64,000 nt of DNA, from contig NC_045426.1 in NCBI RefSeq assembly GCF_902635505.1, positions 329,582,374 through 329,646,373 on the forward strand, given 5' to 3'. Below are positions 12,384 through 24,129 of the stretch, piece by piece. The notes below the pieces were generated by a model. The model made no database searches, was not told the DNA's origin, and saw only the letters and a program-made list of their open reading frames with translations. The first letter of the stretch is position 1. Every line of letters starts with the position of its first letter. The position numbers and the translations under genes are program-made. The stretch comes from Sarcophilus harrisii. Lineage: Eukaryota > Chordata > Mammalia > Dasyuromorphia > Dasyuridae.

Positions 12384-12851
12384 AATAGTCCAGGAATGAG
12401 GTGATGAGATCTTACACCAGCATACTGCCAATGTCAGAGAAGAGAAAGGGCCATATGTGAGAGATATAATAAAGATACAATTTATAGACTTGAATATGAA
12501 GGGTGAGAGGAAGAGTTAAGGATGATCCCTGGTTTGCAAGCATGGGTGACTAAATGGATTGAAGTACCATCAACAGTGAAAGAAATTAGAAAGAAGGAAA
12601 GATTTGCGAGACAGATAAATTACTGGTTTTGGACATGTGGTGGTTAAGATACCTATAAAACTTTTGATTTGAGAAATCTGGTGGGCAGTTGGAGGTACAT
12701 AATTGGAGGTCAGCAGAGAGGTTACAGTCAAATATTTGATTAAAGATTTATCTTCACCTAATTTACATCTTTGATTGATTGATACTGTAATTCAATCAAA
12801 AAGGATTTCTCATTTGATAAATATATTGAGACTTAAAGCATCTTTTTTTTA

Positions 12852-13066
12852 AATGTTGTTCAGTCATTTCATTAGAATCTGATTCTTTATGACACTGTAT
12901 GAGGTTTTCTTGGTAAAGATATTGGTTTGCCATTTCCTTTTCCAGTGGATTAAGGCAGAAGTTACATGACTTGCTCAGGACACTTGCTAGACAGTGTCTT
13001 AGGCCTGATTTGAATTTAAGTATTCCTGATTCCAGGCCCAGCACTAACCACTGAGCAACCTAGTTT
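12852..13066 (-). mobile_element. RTE-tailed marsupial SINE, antisense
   Basis: The plus strand reads 'gttgttcagtcatttcatta', 'gaggttttcttggtaaagat', 'tttgccatttccttttccag', then 'acttgctcagg' and the inverted SINE head 'accactgagcaacctag'. This is the composite SINE with a tRNA-like head and RTE-like 3' end found in marsupials (MAR1-type). Confidence 0.75.
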
Positions 13067-13557
13067 TTGTTTTTTTTTCTTAGCATCTTCTAAGTTACAT
13101 TAAGTGGAATAGAGAAGTGAGGGACACTCACCTAGACTACAAGATAAAGATATGAACTAGACAATAATAAGACAGATTCAAAACTGATCACATAGCTGGC
13201 TTTAAAGATTTTGTTGCTAATTATTCAATGTTAGCATGACAGAAGGTCTCCAGTGAAGTATCCCAGGGATTGGTGCTTGGTCCTACTTAATATTTTTATA
13301 TATGACTTGAATAAAGGTATAATTATCCTTTTTATCTAATCTGCAGATGAAACAAGGCTATGGGACAGGTAACAGTAATGACAAAGTCAAGACTCAAAAG
13401 TAACTTGACAGGCTAGAGATAAAATTCAATAGGTATAATTGTAAAGTCTTATACTTAGATTCTGAAATGTCTGATCAGGCAGGCCTGTCCCTCAGACATC
13501 TCTAACTAGAATGAAATAAGATACTAGTGAAGCATCTAAGTTAACAAAGGGAGACTT

Positions 13558-13800
13558 ACTTATTCATTTTTGTTATTATTCAGTTGTTTCCCTTATGTCC
13601 AACTCTTCATAACCTTATCTGGGATTTTCTTAGCAAAGTTACTGAAGCAAATCACTTCATTTCCTTCTCCAATTCAGTTTATAGATGAGGAAACTAAGAA
13701 AAATTGGGTTAAAATAACTTGCCTACAGTCACATAGCTAGTAAGTGTCTAAAGCTGGATTTGAATTAAGGTGTCCTTGATTCCAGGCATGGAACTCTATT
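13558..13800 (-). mobile_element. RTE-tailed marsupial SINE inside CR1, antisense
   Basis: 'ttattcagttgtttccctta', 'gggattttcttagcaaagtt', 'tcatttccttctccaattca' and 'gaggaaactaag' reproduce the SINE at 12.9 kb, ending near 'ccaggcatggaactctattt'. Confidence 0.7.
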
Positions 13801-14393
13801 TATTAGCTAACTTTATTTATACATATAAGAATGATATTCAGATCTGAAAAATGATGACCATTAAAAATATAGCATCAATTCAGATGAGCATAGCTTTCCT
13901 TTTTATTTTTCACATGGTAGTTCACTGATAAGGCCTGACACATTCCCTGGCTCTTTTGTGCTCAGGAAACCTGGCACCTATTTCAATGGACTGGGCCTTT
14001 AAGTCTTCTTAGCCAAATAATACCTGGTTTCAATACCTCTTAGGCAAAGGAACTAGTCTAGTCTGCCCAGAGTGGTTAATGTTCTTCCTACCACTGATAA
14101 AAAAAAAATCAACTCCACAGTTTATAAGATGAGGGAGGCATGAATGGAAAGCAGTTTTTCTGAAAAAGATTTGAATCCATGAAGTGTTTCATGGATTACA
14201 ATCTCCATGAGTCAGCAGCATGATATAACAGTCAAAGAAAACTATTGCATTCTTGGGTTGTATTAACACAGGCTTTCAAAAGTAGAGATGATATGCCCTC
14301 ATTAGATCTCATCTGGACTTTTGTATTAAGTATTAGCTCCCAAGATTTAAACATAATACCAATAAACTAAAGACTGTCCAGAGAAAGGCAACG

Positions 14394-14512
14394 ATTTTTT
14401 TTTAATAACTTTTTATTGACAGAACCCATGCCAGGGTAATTTTTTACAACATTATCCCTTGAACTCACTTCTGTTCCGATTTTTCCCCTCCCTCCCTCCA
14501 CCCCCTCCCTCA
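14394..14512 (-). mobile_element. Very short L1 3' UTR insertion in CR1
   Basis: A T run (inverted poly(A)) is followed by 'taactttttattgacagaac', 'ccatgccagggtaatttttt' and 'ttccgatttttcccctccct', which is an L1 3' UTR read backwards. An 8-bp 'aaggcaac' direct repeat lies on both sides, and CR1 sequence resumes afterwards. Confidence 0.75.
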
Positions 14513-15012
14513 GGGAAGGCAACTATTATGTCACATGAGGAATGACAAAAGGAATTGAGCATATTTAACCCAGCCCAGAAGATTCAAGGGAACATAAAAG
14601 TTGTCTTCAATATTTGAAGGGCTAATGTGTGGATAAGAAATTAGATACATTCCATTGTGATTCCATGAAGTAGAACCAATAATAACGGGTAGAAATTATA
14701 AAGTGGTCAATTTAGGCATTGTTTTGGTTAAAAAAAAATTCTTAACAATTACACTTGCCTTAAAGTGGAATGGACTGCCTCAGAAGTGGTGGGTTCTCCC
14801 TATGTAGAGATCTTCGAACAGAAGATGACAATCAGTTATTGGATGTTACAGTGGTGGTTCATTTTGTGTAACATTTGGACTGGATGGTCACTAAAATCCT
14901 TCCAATTCTCAAAGTTTGTGATTCTGAGATAATACTTATACTACTTATCCCAGAGGGCTGTTATATACAATGAGATAATGGATAAATGTATTTTTTGTCA
15001 GCCTTAATGTGC

Positions 15013-15013
15013 G

Positions 15014-15070
<57 letters not shown>
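15013..15070. repeat. (CT)n(AT)n compound microsatellite
   Basis: CT repeats pass directly into about 24 AT units. Nothing else is recognised between 14931 and 15458. Confidence 0.95.
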
Positions 15071-15072
<2 letters not shown>

Positions 15073-15452
15073 GAGAGATATTGACCAATGGCAATAAAAA
15101 GTAAAGAGAGCCCCAATTCAACAGGGTATTATTATTAGAAATTCCCCTGTCACATATTCTGTTACTTCACTGCTTTAGCAATATGTGATACAATTACCAG
15201 CAAGGAGTCACCTGGTCTGCCTGAAGTCTGAGACTTTTGCTAGCTCAGGAATGGAAGTATGTAAGATTCCCAGTTTTTTTAAGCTATTAAAAACTCCAGG
15301 TATTCAACAATTATTACTCAAAAATCCTGCCCAAATTCGAATATAGTCTCTTATTCTAGATAATGATTAATGATGTCTATTTTTAGATTTAAGCTTTTAC
15401 CTGAAGGCAATTATATAACTGCTTATTCCTCTAGTACTCAACTTTTTATCTG

Positions 15453-15457
<5 letters not shown>

Positions 15458-15527
<70 letters not shown>

Positions 15528-15553
15528 CCTCCCTCCCTCCCTCCCTCCCTCCC
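15458..15553. repeat. (CT)n(CCCT)n microsatellite
   Basis: About 30 CT units are followed by several CCTC units. The ORFs on both strands here (serine/leucine or arginine/glutamate repeats) are translations of the repeat. Confidence 0.97.
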
Positions 15554-15669
15554 ATTACAATCCTCCTATGGACCTTGCCAGAACCCTTGGGCTGCCCAAC
15601 TCTATTGCTGCCCAAATCTTATTGCATGATACTAGCTATGTCACACAAGACTAAATTAAGATGAAGTTG

Positions 15670-15925
15670 TTCTCTTTTCATAAAATTGTAACATTTTAGA
15701 GGTAGAAGAGACTTTAGAGATAAACAGCTTAGAGATTCTTAACATGGGGTCCATAGATTAATAGAATTATGGGAAGATTTCAAGGCATCTGTAGATTTAA
15801 ATGGGAAAATTTGACATCTTTAGTTTTGCTTACTTCTAGCTGAAATTTAGCAATTCCTTCAGTTATGAATATAGGCAATAAACCACAATACTATTAGGTT
15901 TCAGACTGTCAAAAAAAGGGCCCCT
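15670..15925 (+). mobile_element. MIR-like start plus old DNA-transposon-like fragment
   Basis: 15680-15725 resembles a SINE ('ttttagaggtagaagagact'). 15728-15920 reads 'ttcttaacatggggtccata', 'aatgggaaaatttgacatct', 'tagctgaaatttagcaattc', 'ggcaataaaccacaatacta', which I recall as an old mammalian DNA-transposon-derived repeat. A poly(A) run at 15931-15954 follows. Exact families not assigned. Confidence 0.45.
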
Positions 15926-16182
15926 AACATACAAAAAAAAAAAAAAAAAAAAAAAGTCAACCACCCTGATCTAATCTAATGCTCTTTTAAGACACATACT
16001 TGGATCCATGTTAGATTTAAATATATGTAAAAATCAATTTTTGTTTAGTGTCAACTATTTGAAAGGCACTGTTGGGAGATAATGACATGTGTGTAGCTCT
16101 AGAAGGAATCAAATAATTTGGAACTCACAATCAACAACTGGGTAAAAACTGAACCTTTTTCAATGAGTAAAGAAAATCCTGC

Positions 16183-17156
16183 CTGGACAATTTTCAGATG
16201 AAGAAATTAAAACCATTTCTAGTCATATGAAAAAAATGCTCAAAATCACTATAGATTAGAGAAATGCAAATTAAGACAACTCTGAAGCACCACTACACAT
16301 CTTTCAGAGTGGCTAAAATAACAGGAAAAGATAATGATGAATATTGGAGGGAGTGTGGAAAAACTGGAATACTAATATATTGTTGGTAGAGTTATGAACT
16401 GATCCGGTCATTCTAGAGAGCAATGTGGAACTATGCCCAAAGAGCTATCAAACTGTTTATGCCCTTTGATCCAGCAATGTCTCTACTAGATTTGTATCCC
16501 AAAGAGATCATACAAAAGGGAAAAGGATTCACATATGCAAAAATGTTTGTAGCAGCCCTTTTTGTAGTGGCAAGGAACTGGAAACTGAGTGTATACCCTT
16601 CAGTTGGAGAATGGATGAATAAGTTATAGTATATGAATATTACGGAATATTATTGTTCTATAAAAAATGATCAGCAGGATGATTTCAGAAAAGTCTGGAG
16701 AGACTTTCATGAACTAATGCTAAGTAAAGTTAGTAGAATCAAGAGAACATTATACACAGAAAGATTATGTGATGATCAATTCTGATGGGCATGGCTCTTT
16801 TCAACAATGAGGTGATTCAGACTAGTTCCAATGGTCTTATGTTGGAGAACTATCTGCACCCCAGAAAGAAGACTGGGACTGAGTGTGGATCACAACATAG
16901 CATTTTCACGTTTTTTATTGTTGTTTACTTGCTTTTTGTTTTATTCTCATTTTTTTTTCCTTTTTGATCTGATTTTTTTGTGTAGCGATTGTGAAACTAT
17001 ATATGGAAGAATTGCACATGTTTAATATATATTGCATTACTTGACATTTAGGGAAAGGAGGAAGAAAAATTGGAACACAAAGTTTTGCAAGGGTGACTGC
17101 TGAAAACTATGCAATATGTTCTGAAAATAAAAAGCTTTTTAAAAAAAGAAAGAAGA
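16183..17156 (+). mobile_element. 5'-truncated L1 with 12-bp target duplication
   Basis: 'agaaaatcctgc' occurs at 16171-16182 and 17157-17168. The body has an ORF2 tail (WNYAQRAIKLFMPFDPAMSLL, cut here to its first motif; then KMFVAALFVVARNWKLSVYP) with several stops, and a T-rich 3' UTR ending 'ctgaaaataaaaagctttt'. It belongs to an older subfamily than the 5.8 kb copy, judging by the 3' UTR and the number of breaks. Confidence 0.9.
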
Positions 17157-17424
17157 AGAAAATCCTGCATAAATAATTCTGTACACCTAACATCCTGAAA
17201 GTCCATCTACTGCTAGGAAATCACAGATATTATGTTGAAGGAGATCTTCTTAGAATCTTATCAAGCAATTTTCAAATACAAATGAAAGTTAAAAGTGATA
17301 GATACTGACTTCTCCAGTTTTCTAAGACAACTTAGTATTCATAGTATTCTATTACTATAGAATGGTCCACCACATTTTTGTGAATCAAAACCAAAGACTG
17401 AATTGGTATTTACTTGTAGATATT

Positions 17425-17505
17425 ACATATATATATGTGTATATATATATATATATACACATATATATGTGTATATATATATATATAGTGTATATATACA
17501 TATTT
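17425..17505. repeat. (TA)n/(TATG)n microsatellite
   Basis: Alternating purine-pyrimidine TA/TG/TAC units. Flanking 17169-17424 shows nothing recognisable. Confidence 0.9.
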
Positions 17506-17539
17506 TTACACGTATCCCCTCCCAAAATAAACCATAGTC

Positions 17540-18365
17540 TACTTCTTAATAAGTCCTTCTATCAGGAGCACTATCATTCCTCCAAGTCACCCAGGTTTAC
17601 AATCTCAATGTCATCTCTGACTTTTCATTCTTGATCACTCCACACATCCAATCAGCTTCCAAATTGTTATTTCTATCTCCACAATATCTCTCTCATCTCT
17701 CCTCTCTCATGGCTACCACCTTAGTTCAAGTCCTCATCACCCATCATCATGACTATTGAAAAATAAATCTAATTAATCTTGCCCTATTCCAATCAATCTT
17801 CCAAAAGCTGTCAAAAACCTAAACCTAAATCTGTGGTTTCCTAAACCACAGATCTGAACATGTTATTACTCAATTCAATAAACTCCAGTAACTCTGGGAA
17901 CCAATATAAACTCTTCTGTTTGGCATTCAAAGCCTCTTACAATCTGGTACCCACCTACATTTCCAACCTTTATACACATATACATATACATTATGATCCA
18001 ACCAAACTGGTGTTTTTACTGTTGCTCACACAGGGCACTCCATTTCCCAACTTGGCATCTTTGAACTGGCTGTCCCCAATCCCTGACAGCTTTCCTTTCT
18101 TACCTTCACCTCTTAAAATCCATAATTTCCTTCAAGGCTCAGCTTAGGAACAATCTTCTTTTACAAGAAGCCTTTCCTGATCCTCCTAGCAGATGGTGCC
18201 TTCACCAAAAAATGACCTTTTATCTATTTTGCATATAATTATGCACACATATGCTGTCTTCCCTAGGTAAATTATAACCTTTTTGAGAACAGGAATTGTT
18301 TTGCTGCCTTTTTTATATACCAAGCTTTTAGCATGTATTAGGTACTTAATAATTGTTAATTTTTG
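17540..18365 (+). mobile_element. L2 LINE 3' part
   Basis: In order: 'cccaggtttacaatctcaat', 'ctccacacatccaatcagct', 'tatttctatctccacaatat', 'ttggcattcaaagcctctta', 'aggctcagcttagga', 'aagcctttcctgatcctcct', and a terminus near 18340 ('gtattaggtacttaataatt'). The 95-codon ORF at 17860-18147 (LFCLAFKASYNLVPTYISNL) is the L2 RT C-terminal relic. Confidence 0.85.
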
Positions 18366-19007
18366 ATTGATCAATACAGAAAAAGCAATGAAGCTGGTAT
18401 TCTCAGGAACCAGATACAAAATTCTATCATGTAGATAAATCAAGAGGAATCAAGCCAACTATGTATTATAGTCTCAAACCAGTTCACTCACTTCATGTGC
18501 AATTTCTTTGCTTTTTATTAAAACATGCTCTTGATTTTTATGCCTATTTTCAGAACTCATCTAATTAGATTGTTTTTGACAGGAATAAAATTTGTGCCCC
18601 TACGCAAAGGAAAAAGACATTACATCCACAGATAGAAATTATCAGTATTTATTGCTTTGTAATATCAAGAACAGAGAATATATTTTTTCCCACAAGATTA
18701 TCCAAATGCTTAAAGTAGCATCAGTTCCAGCTTGTGCCCTTAATTGCCATAAATGTTTCTTACTCAATAGAACCAGTTTTGTCCTTTTCTCATCACACTT
18801 GCGTAGATTCAGCCATAAATTGAATTAACTCATTTGATGTAATTATGATTTAGAGAAGACAAAGACCATCATCAATACTCAGTTCTACCCTCCTACACCA
18901 ACAGTCCAATCTAACTCCTGCCAAATCCCCAAACCTTGAAACTCCCACCCACAAGCTGCCAAACCCTCTGGTTGCCCTATCATTGGCAGCAATTACAATG
19001 CTCTCTT

Positions 19008-19044
<37 letters not shown>

Positions 19045-19239
19045 TTTGTGATAACCAGAAAATTCTTTAAGGCCAAAAGAATTCAAGGAATTTTATACTA
19101 ACTTACATATTTCAAGGTTTTATAACACTAAATGTTTAGGAAAATCAAAGAAGTTTGTGATTTCAAATCTCTTCATTCTACTGAAAAATTTCTCTACATT
19201 TTACCAACAGCAAGATGATTGCTATCTCTCTCAAAGAGG
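18366..19239. other. Unassigned sequence with a 31-A run
   Basis: A homopolymer A tract lies at about 19012-19042, possibly the tail of a decayed retroelement. The rest shows no gene. Confidence 0.45.
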
Positions 19240-19545
19240 TTTATAAAAAGCCAATTTGTGAAGAATTCAAACTTGTCCTATGAAAATTGTTATACAACGT
19301 GAAATGATACAAAGTGAAGCATGTAGAATCAGGAAAATAATAAACATAATGACAATGTAAATGGAAAGAACAATAACAACAAAACAAATTAAAGGCTTCC
19401 ATGTAAAAGAAAGAGGTGGGGAACAATGTGTGTAATATTATATATGCTATCAAACTTGGCTGATGTGTTTTTGTTTTGCTGAATTACTTTTTAAATTTTT
19501 TGTTAAAATAAATAACTTTTGGGAAGGATATACTTGAAAATAAAA
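19240..19545 (+). mobile_element. Old L1-type 3' end fragment
   Basis: 'gtgaaatgatacaaagtgaa', 'gtagaatcaggaaaataata', 'aatgtaaatggaaagaacaa', 'aaagaggtggggaacaatgt', 'ctatcaaacttggctgatgt' match a 3' region I recall from an older mammalian L1 lineage. Confidence 0.5.
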
Positions 19546-19664
19546 TTATATAAAAACAAAGTATATCAATAAAAATTTCATAAAAATGAAAATATACAAA
19601 CACAAAATCATGAAAATAAAATGTGGAAATATTTTGTTGGCTCTTCATCCACATCATGTCTTCT

Positions 19665-20635
19665 GACTGTGGCTGTTTGCAAAGGTTCTGTCCTAGGTAC
19701 TCTTCTTTTCTCCCCCCATACCACTGCCTTGGGCTATCTCATCAGTTTTAATGAATTTAATTCTTATTTCTGTGAAGATGATTTCTAGATTTACATATAC
19801 ATTCCAATCTTCCTCCTGAGATCCAGCCCTATCACCAATTCCCTTTTATACTTCTCAAATTGGATGTCTTATAGGCTTCAACAGGTTCACAATCTCAATA
19901 CCATCCTTGACTTCTTGCTTTCATTTACTCCACACATCTAACCTGTTATTAAATCTTATTTCTACAATCACAGTTCTAATTCACACATCTCCTCCCCACT
20001 CAGCTATCACCCCAGCTCAGACCCTCATCTTCCTTTGCTTTAATTATTATAATAACAATCTAATTGGTCTCCCTAATTAAAGTCTTTTTTCACTCCAATC
20101 CAACCTCCATTTAGTGCTGCCATAGTGATGTTCCTCATTGTTACCTAGGGCTCCCTATTATCTGTCATTTAAATACAAAGCCTTTTGCTTATCATTTAAA
20201 GACTATGTCTTTTTCTTTACTCCCTTCTTCATGTAATTATATTAGACTACTTGCTGTTCCTAACACCACAACATAACATCTCCCAACTTTGGGCCTTTGT
20301 AAATAGTTATCCTTCCTTTGAATGCTTCTCCCCTTGTATCTCTGCCTTCTGACTTATTTGGCTTCCTTCAGCCCTCAGTTCAAATCCCATTTTTCTTATA
20401 AGGTTTTTTTCCCCAGTCCCCTCCAAATCCACCCCTCCCTGCTAATGCCTTCCATCTGAGATTGCCTTCCATTTATATATTTTGTACATACATAATTATT
20501 TGCATGTGGTCTGCCTTATTAGAATGATTTCCTTGAAGATAAGGATTATGCTTTTGTCTTTTCTAGAGCAGTATCTGGCACATAGTAAGAAAAGAAATGC
20601 TTTTTGACTTGTTGCTTGCTGACTGACTGACTAGA
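19665..20635 (+). mobile_element. L2 LINE, about 1 kb of the 3' part
   Basis: A nearly colinear L2 tail: 'ctgtgaagatgatttctaga', 'aggttcacaatctcaatacc', 'actccacacatctaacctgt', 'ctgccatagtgatgttcctc', 'gggcctttgtaaatagttat', 'tctggcacatagtaagaaaa', ending in 'tgctgactgactgactaga'. Confidence 0.85.
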
Positions 20636-20869
20636 AGTTGCCATCAGGAGGCTTAGCAAACAGAAAGGAAGATAAAAGGTTTTTTTTTTTTTTTTCAGAA
20701 TATTCTAGCAATTGGTTTGTATGTTTGTTGCTCATATTATGGAAAATTAACAGGAGAAAGAATATTGAATGCTTTAGACTAAAGTCAAAGAGCCATGGAA
20801 CTACTAGGTACCTGCAGCAACTAATAAACAAACTAGCAATCTATTATGAAAGCAGTGACATTTTCAAAT

Positions 20870-21365
20870 GGGTGCCACAAGGGAGCCAAAAACATCCAGG
20901 GGTGGAGTCAAGAGAATGGAATGAAGCCAGGAAGCTGCTTAAGCTCTCCCAGTTTCCCTTGAAAACCACATGAAATCAACTTCTGAACAGTCTGATGGAA
21001 TAAAACCACTCTCCAGCTCAAGATGGATTGGAGAAACTTCAAGAAAGGTCAGTCTGTCTCATTGGGGTGAAAAGGGGTGTTTATTCCAGTTTAGACAGAG
21101 TCTGGGAAAGCCAGTGAGAGGGTCTTAATCACAGCAGATCAGCAAGTGAGACCCTCAGTCATGGCTCAATAGCAAAGCAGACAGCTTCCAATCCCGGCTC
21201 TGAAGGCAGATTCTTGGAAACCAGACTGTTTCCTGGAAAGAGCAGGCAAAGCTATCCCCTGCAAACATAAGGGGAACCTGTGCTCAAAGCCAAGGCTCAG
21301 AGATGCATGGGAAACTTAGGACGGACCACTCCTTCTTTATCCCAGGAGCAGAGCTCAACCATAAA

Positions 21366-21396
<31 letters not shown>

Positions 21397-21740
21397 GGGG
21401 AGGGGGGGGGAATACAAAAAGAAAACGTGCAAGAAACAGAAAAGAATCTTGACCATAAAAGCTACTATGGTGACAAGGAAGACCAAAACACCAACTCAGA
21501 CAAGGACAAAATGTCCACAGAGGAAGTCTCAAAGAGTAATATGGATTGGTCTCAAGCCCAAAGAGCTTGAAGTGCTGATAAAAGATTTTAAAAGGACAAT
21601 AAGAGAGGTAGAAGAAAAAATGAGAAAAGAAATGAGAGGTATACAAGAGAGAGTCAAATGCTTGGAAAAGGGAAATACAATTGACCAAATGCAAAAAAAA
21701 AAAAAATCCACTGAAGAAAATCAAGTGGTGCCATAAAAGA
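20870..21740 (+). mobile_element. L1 5' region: 5' UTR and start of ORF1, 3'-truncated
   Basis: 20880-21060 resembles marsupial L1 5' UTR ('tggagtcaagagaatggaat', 'ttaagctctcccagtttccc', 'cttgaaaaccacatgaaatc'). The 95-codon ORF at 21449-21736 has the charged coiled-coil character of L1 ORF1p near its start (KDFKRTIREVEEKMRKEMRG) and continues 'aattgaccaaatgc...actgaagaaaatcaagt'. An A/G homopolymer at 21369-21410 lies in the UTR. The element stops soon after; the usual L1 insertion lacks the 5' end, so this is the reverse of the normal truncation. Confidence 0.65.
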
Positions 21741-23124
21741 CTAGTTTCACTTTAGGTATGGAAATCAAAGGATGTGTTACAAGTTATCTGGAATTGTGCT
21801 ATCTTTGATTTCCTTCCAGAATCATTCACTGTCTATCAATATGTTAAATGCAAGAATATCTCTTTACTTGAGGAAAATGTGAAAGAGCATGAAAAACATC
21901 ACTTTTGTGTTCTGACTTATTTGAGACGAGGAAAAATTCCTAAACAATATAGGAAAAATAATCAAAGATGAAAGCCAGAAAGAAAAGGAGTTCAAGAAAA
22001 CAAAAGGAACTCAAGGCCATGATCAACAAAAGAACATAATGTATACAATTAATTGAAGGAGAAAAGATTGTGAACTTCTAAATCAATGAACCAGGTATGA
22101 AGTTATGATAACTTTACATCATAAAGAAACAGAAACTCGTGCTCTAGAAAACAAAAATAGAGATTACAGGAATTAACAGAAGTGAAGAAGCTTATTACTA
22201 GCTTCAGGAAAGAAAGATTTGTATTAGTGAATTATATTTTATAGAGGAATGTGTATAAAACTAGAAGATTAAGCAATCTTAACAATCTATATCTATTCAA
22301 TCTCTATTAAGGCTTATCAAATCCTCCTATCATTACTCACTTTTGATGGTTAATGTGTGTCTGAATGATAATTCCAGAATTAGAAAGAATTCTTTAAGGG
22401 CAGAATAATACAATAGTAAGAATACTGTTACATAGTCTGAGAACTAAGCAGAGAACAACGCTGTTAAACTAATTGCTATCTGTATTACCTTAGGCATATA
22501 TCACTTACAATGAATTACCTTACAAAACAGTGAGTTTCCTATCAGGAGAAATCTTCAAATAAAAAGTGCATTAATATTTGTGTCGGATATTGAAAAGAAT
22601 TATGATTATCAGACATAAGCAGAAATAAATCATGTATAAAAACTGCTATAAAGACTATAAATATCCAAAAGTTATTGATAGAACAGCTGGAATTGGCTCA
22701 CAAGTTATTTTCTGCAAAGCAAGCAAGAATTAGAAAAAGTAGGCACTGATTGTGTATTAAATGTCTATTAACTTGTGGTGACACAATACATTACAAACTA
22801 TTGAACAGGAAGAATACAGAGATTTGGGTACATCATTAGTAACTATTGAAATCATTAGCTTCTTTGTAACCGTAACTACTTCAATGTAGTTACCAATGGG
22901 AGGATAACAAAACAATAGCAATAGTAGTTTTTATAAAACAAAATGGTACAGATAAACCTAAGATGGGAATATGAGGACAGAATGAATTATGTTATAAAAG
23001 ATGAAGAATGAGATATCAGATTACTTGCTGTCTTCAGGAGACTGAAGGCAAGGGAAAAGGGGAGAAAATTTTGAAATACAAAATCGAATGAGAAAAAGAA
23101 TGACCAAAAAATAATAGTCAAATA
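21741..23124. other. Unassigned AT-rich sequence
   Basis: A 65-codon ORF at 21774-21971 has no recognised domain. The remainder is AT-rich with no coding signal and no repeat that I can place. Confidence 0.4.
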
Positions 23125-23195
23125 GATAACCAGTCAACATGCATTTATAAGTGTTTGCTATATGTAATACATTATGCTAAGAAGCTGGCAGAGAA
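23125..23195 (-). mobile_element. L2 3' terminus fragment, antisense
   Basis: 'tcaacatgcatttataagtg' followed by 'ctatatgtaatacattatgc' is an inverted L2 end. Confidence 0.5.
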
Positions 23196-23400
23196 AGGCA
23201 AATTCTGAAAAGTAGTTTAGAACTATACTGTACCTACCTTTTGACCCAGTGATACTACTACTAAAGCGACACTCAAAAAAGATCAAAGAACAAGAAAAAA
23301 CTCATATGTACAAAAATACAGCAGCTCTTATTGCAATGTCAAAGAATTGGAAACTAAGGGGACAAGGCAATCTAAGAATACATATACCACAGAGGGGAGA
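23196..23400 (+). mobile_element. Old L1 ORF2 tail fragment
   Basis: 'gtagtttagaactatactgt', 'accttttgacccagtgatac', 'agatcaaagaacaag', 'tgtacaaaaatacagcagct' and 'aaagaattggaaactaaggg' align with the L1 ORF2 C-terminal landmarks seen elsewhere in the window. Confidence 0.7.
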
Positions 23401-24129
23401 GAGCATATAAGTAAATTTTTTGCAAAATAAGTAGAGTCATTATTGCAAAATAATTGAACTTTGTGTATTGTAGATATATGTGTTTATATGTAAGTATGTT
23501 TGTCTTAAGGTTAGGATAGGATTAAAGTTAGTAAAATATTAAAATTTCATTATTTTCTAACAAGAAAAACGTTTTAAATATTAAAAAAACTAAATGAATA
23601 AAAGAAAAAAGCATTTTTCCCTCTGAATATTTTTTACATTCTGGATTGTAATTACTAAATGTGATTTAACGCAATGCCTGAAACATAGTAGGCCTTTTCA
23701 GAAGAGAATGCAATTGTAGAATAGAAAATAATAATAGTAGTAGATTTTAATAGACTATGATAAAGCAAGCAAAAAGATAAATGAAGAAGTTACAAACTTG
23801 AATAGAATATTAAGAAAGTGGATTTGAAAGCTATAAGGAAAAAATAAATAATAAAAGTAAGGCTTTTTTTCAAATATGTTTGTAATATTAAAAAAAATAG
23901 TCATATTCTAGAACACAAAGAATCAATAAATTTTAAATGCACTGACTTTAAATATTACAAAGAATGCAGTACAATAATAAGCACATGAGCAATAAGGTCA
24001 AAACATGAAGGCTAGGTAGAGTAAAAATTACTTGAATTAAAAAATAAGTTATAAAAATAATTTTAAACAGTTTTAAAGGAAGTTCCTAAGATCAACTCAA
24101 CTAATTGATCCCTCTAATTTTATGTAATA
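23401..24129. other. Unassigned AT-rich sequence
   Basis: Very AT-rich. No gene and no repeat named. Confidence 0.5.

Larger units (their letters stand above)
10725..12725 (-). mobile_element. Long antisense L2 LINE copy, split by two younger insertions
   Basis: The order is that of L2 read backwards. The 3' terminus is near 10750 ('ctaaacaatggagatacaaa', then 'cagtccctgcattcaaacag'). The RT-tail region is at 11540-11745 ('ggttatgaagagctttgaat', 'agggaaccatggagtattga'). Further 5' sequence follows to 12725 ('gttaaggatgatccctggtt', 'gtgggcagttggaggtacat'). It is interrupted at 11043-11400 by a SINE-like repeat and at 11748-12383 by an L1 tail. Confidence 0.75.
13100..14930 (+). mobile_element. 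CR1 (L3-type) LINE, long but broken, with nested SINE and L1
   Basis: 13235-13330 resembles the CR1 RT segment ('ggtctccagtgaagtatccc', then a degenerate ADDT motif). 13400-13440 holds 'acaggctagagataaaattc'. 14160-14390 and 14515-14930 give the CR1 3' region ('ttcttgggttgtattaacac', 'tcttcaatatttgaagggct', 'aaagtggaatggactgcctc', 'tggactggatggtcactaaa'). The part at 13810-14150 is unclear. A SINE (13558-13800) and an L1 tail (14394-14512) interrupt it. Ancient. Confidence 0.7.

Noticed and set aside
15370-15654. Ser/Leu-repeat and Arg/Glu-repeat ORFs
   Set aside because: Translations of the (CT)n microsatellite.
21284-21724. 146-codon Phe-rich minus-strand ORF
   Set aside because: Antisense to L1 5' UTR/ORF1 and rich in Phe from the A run; no independent support.
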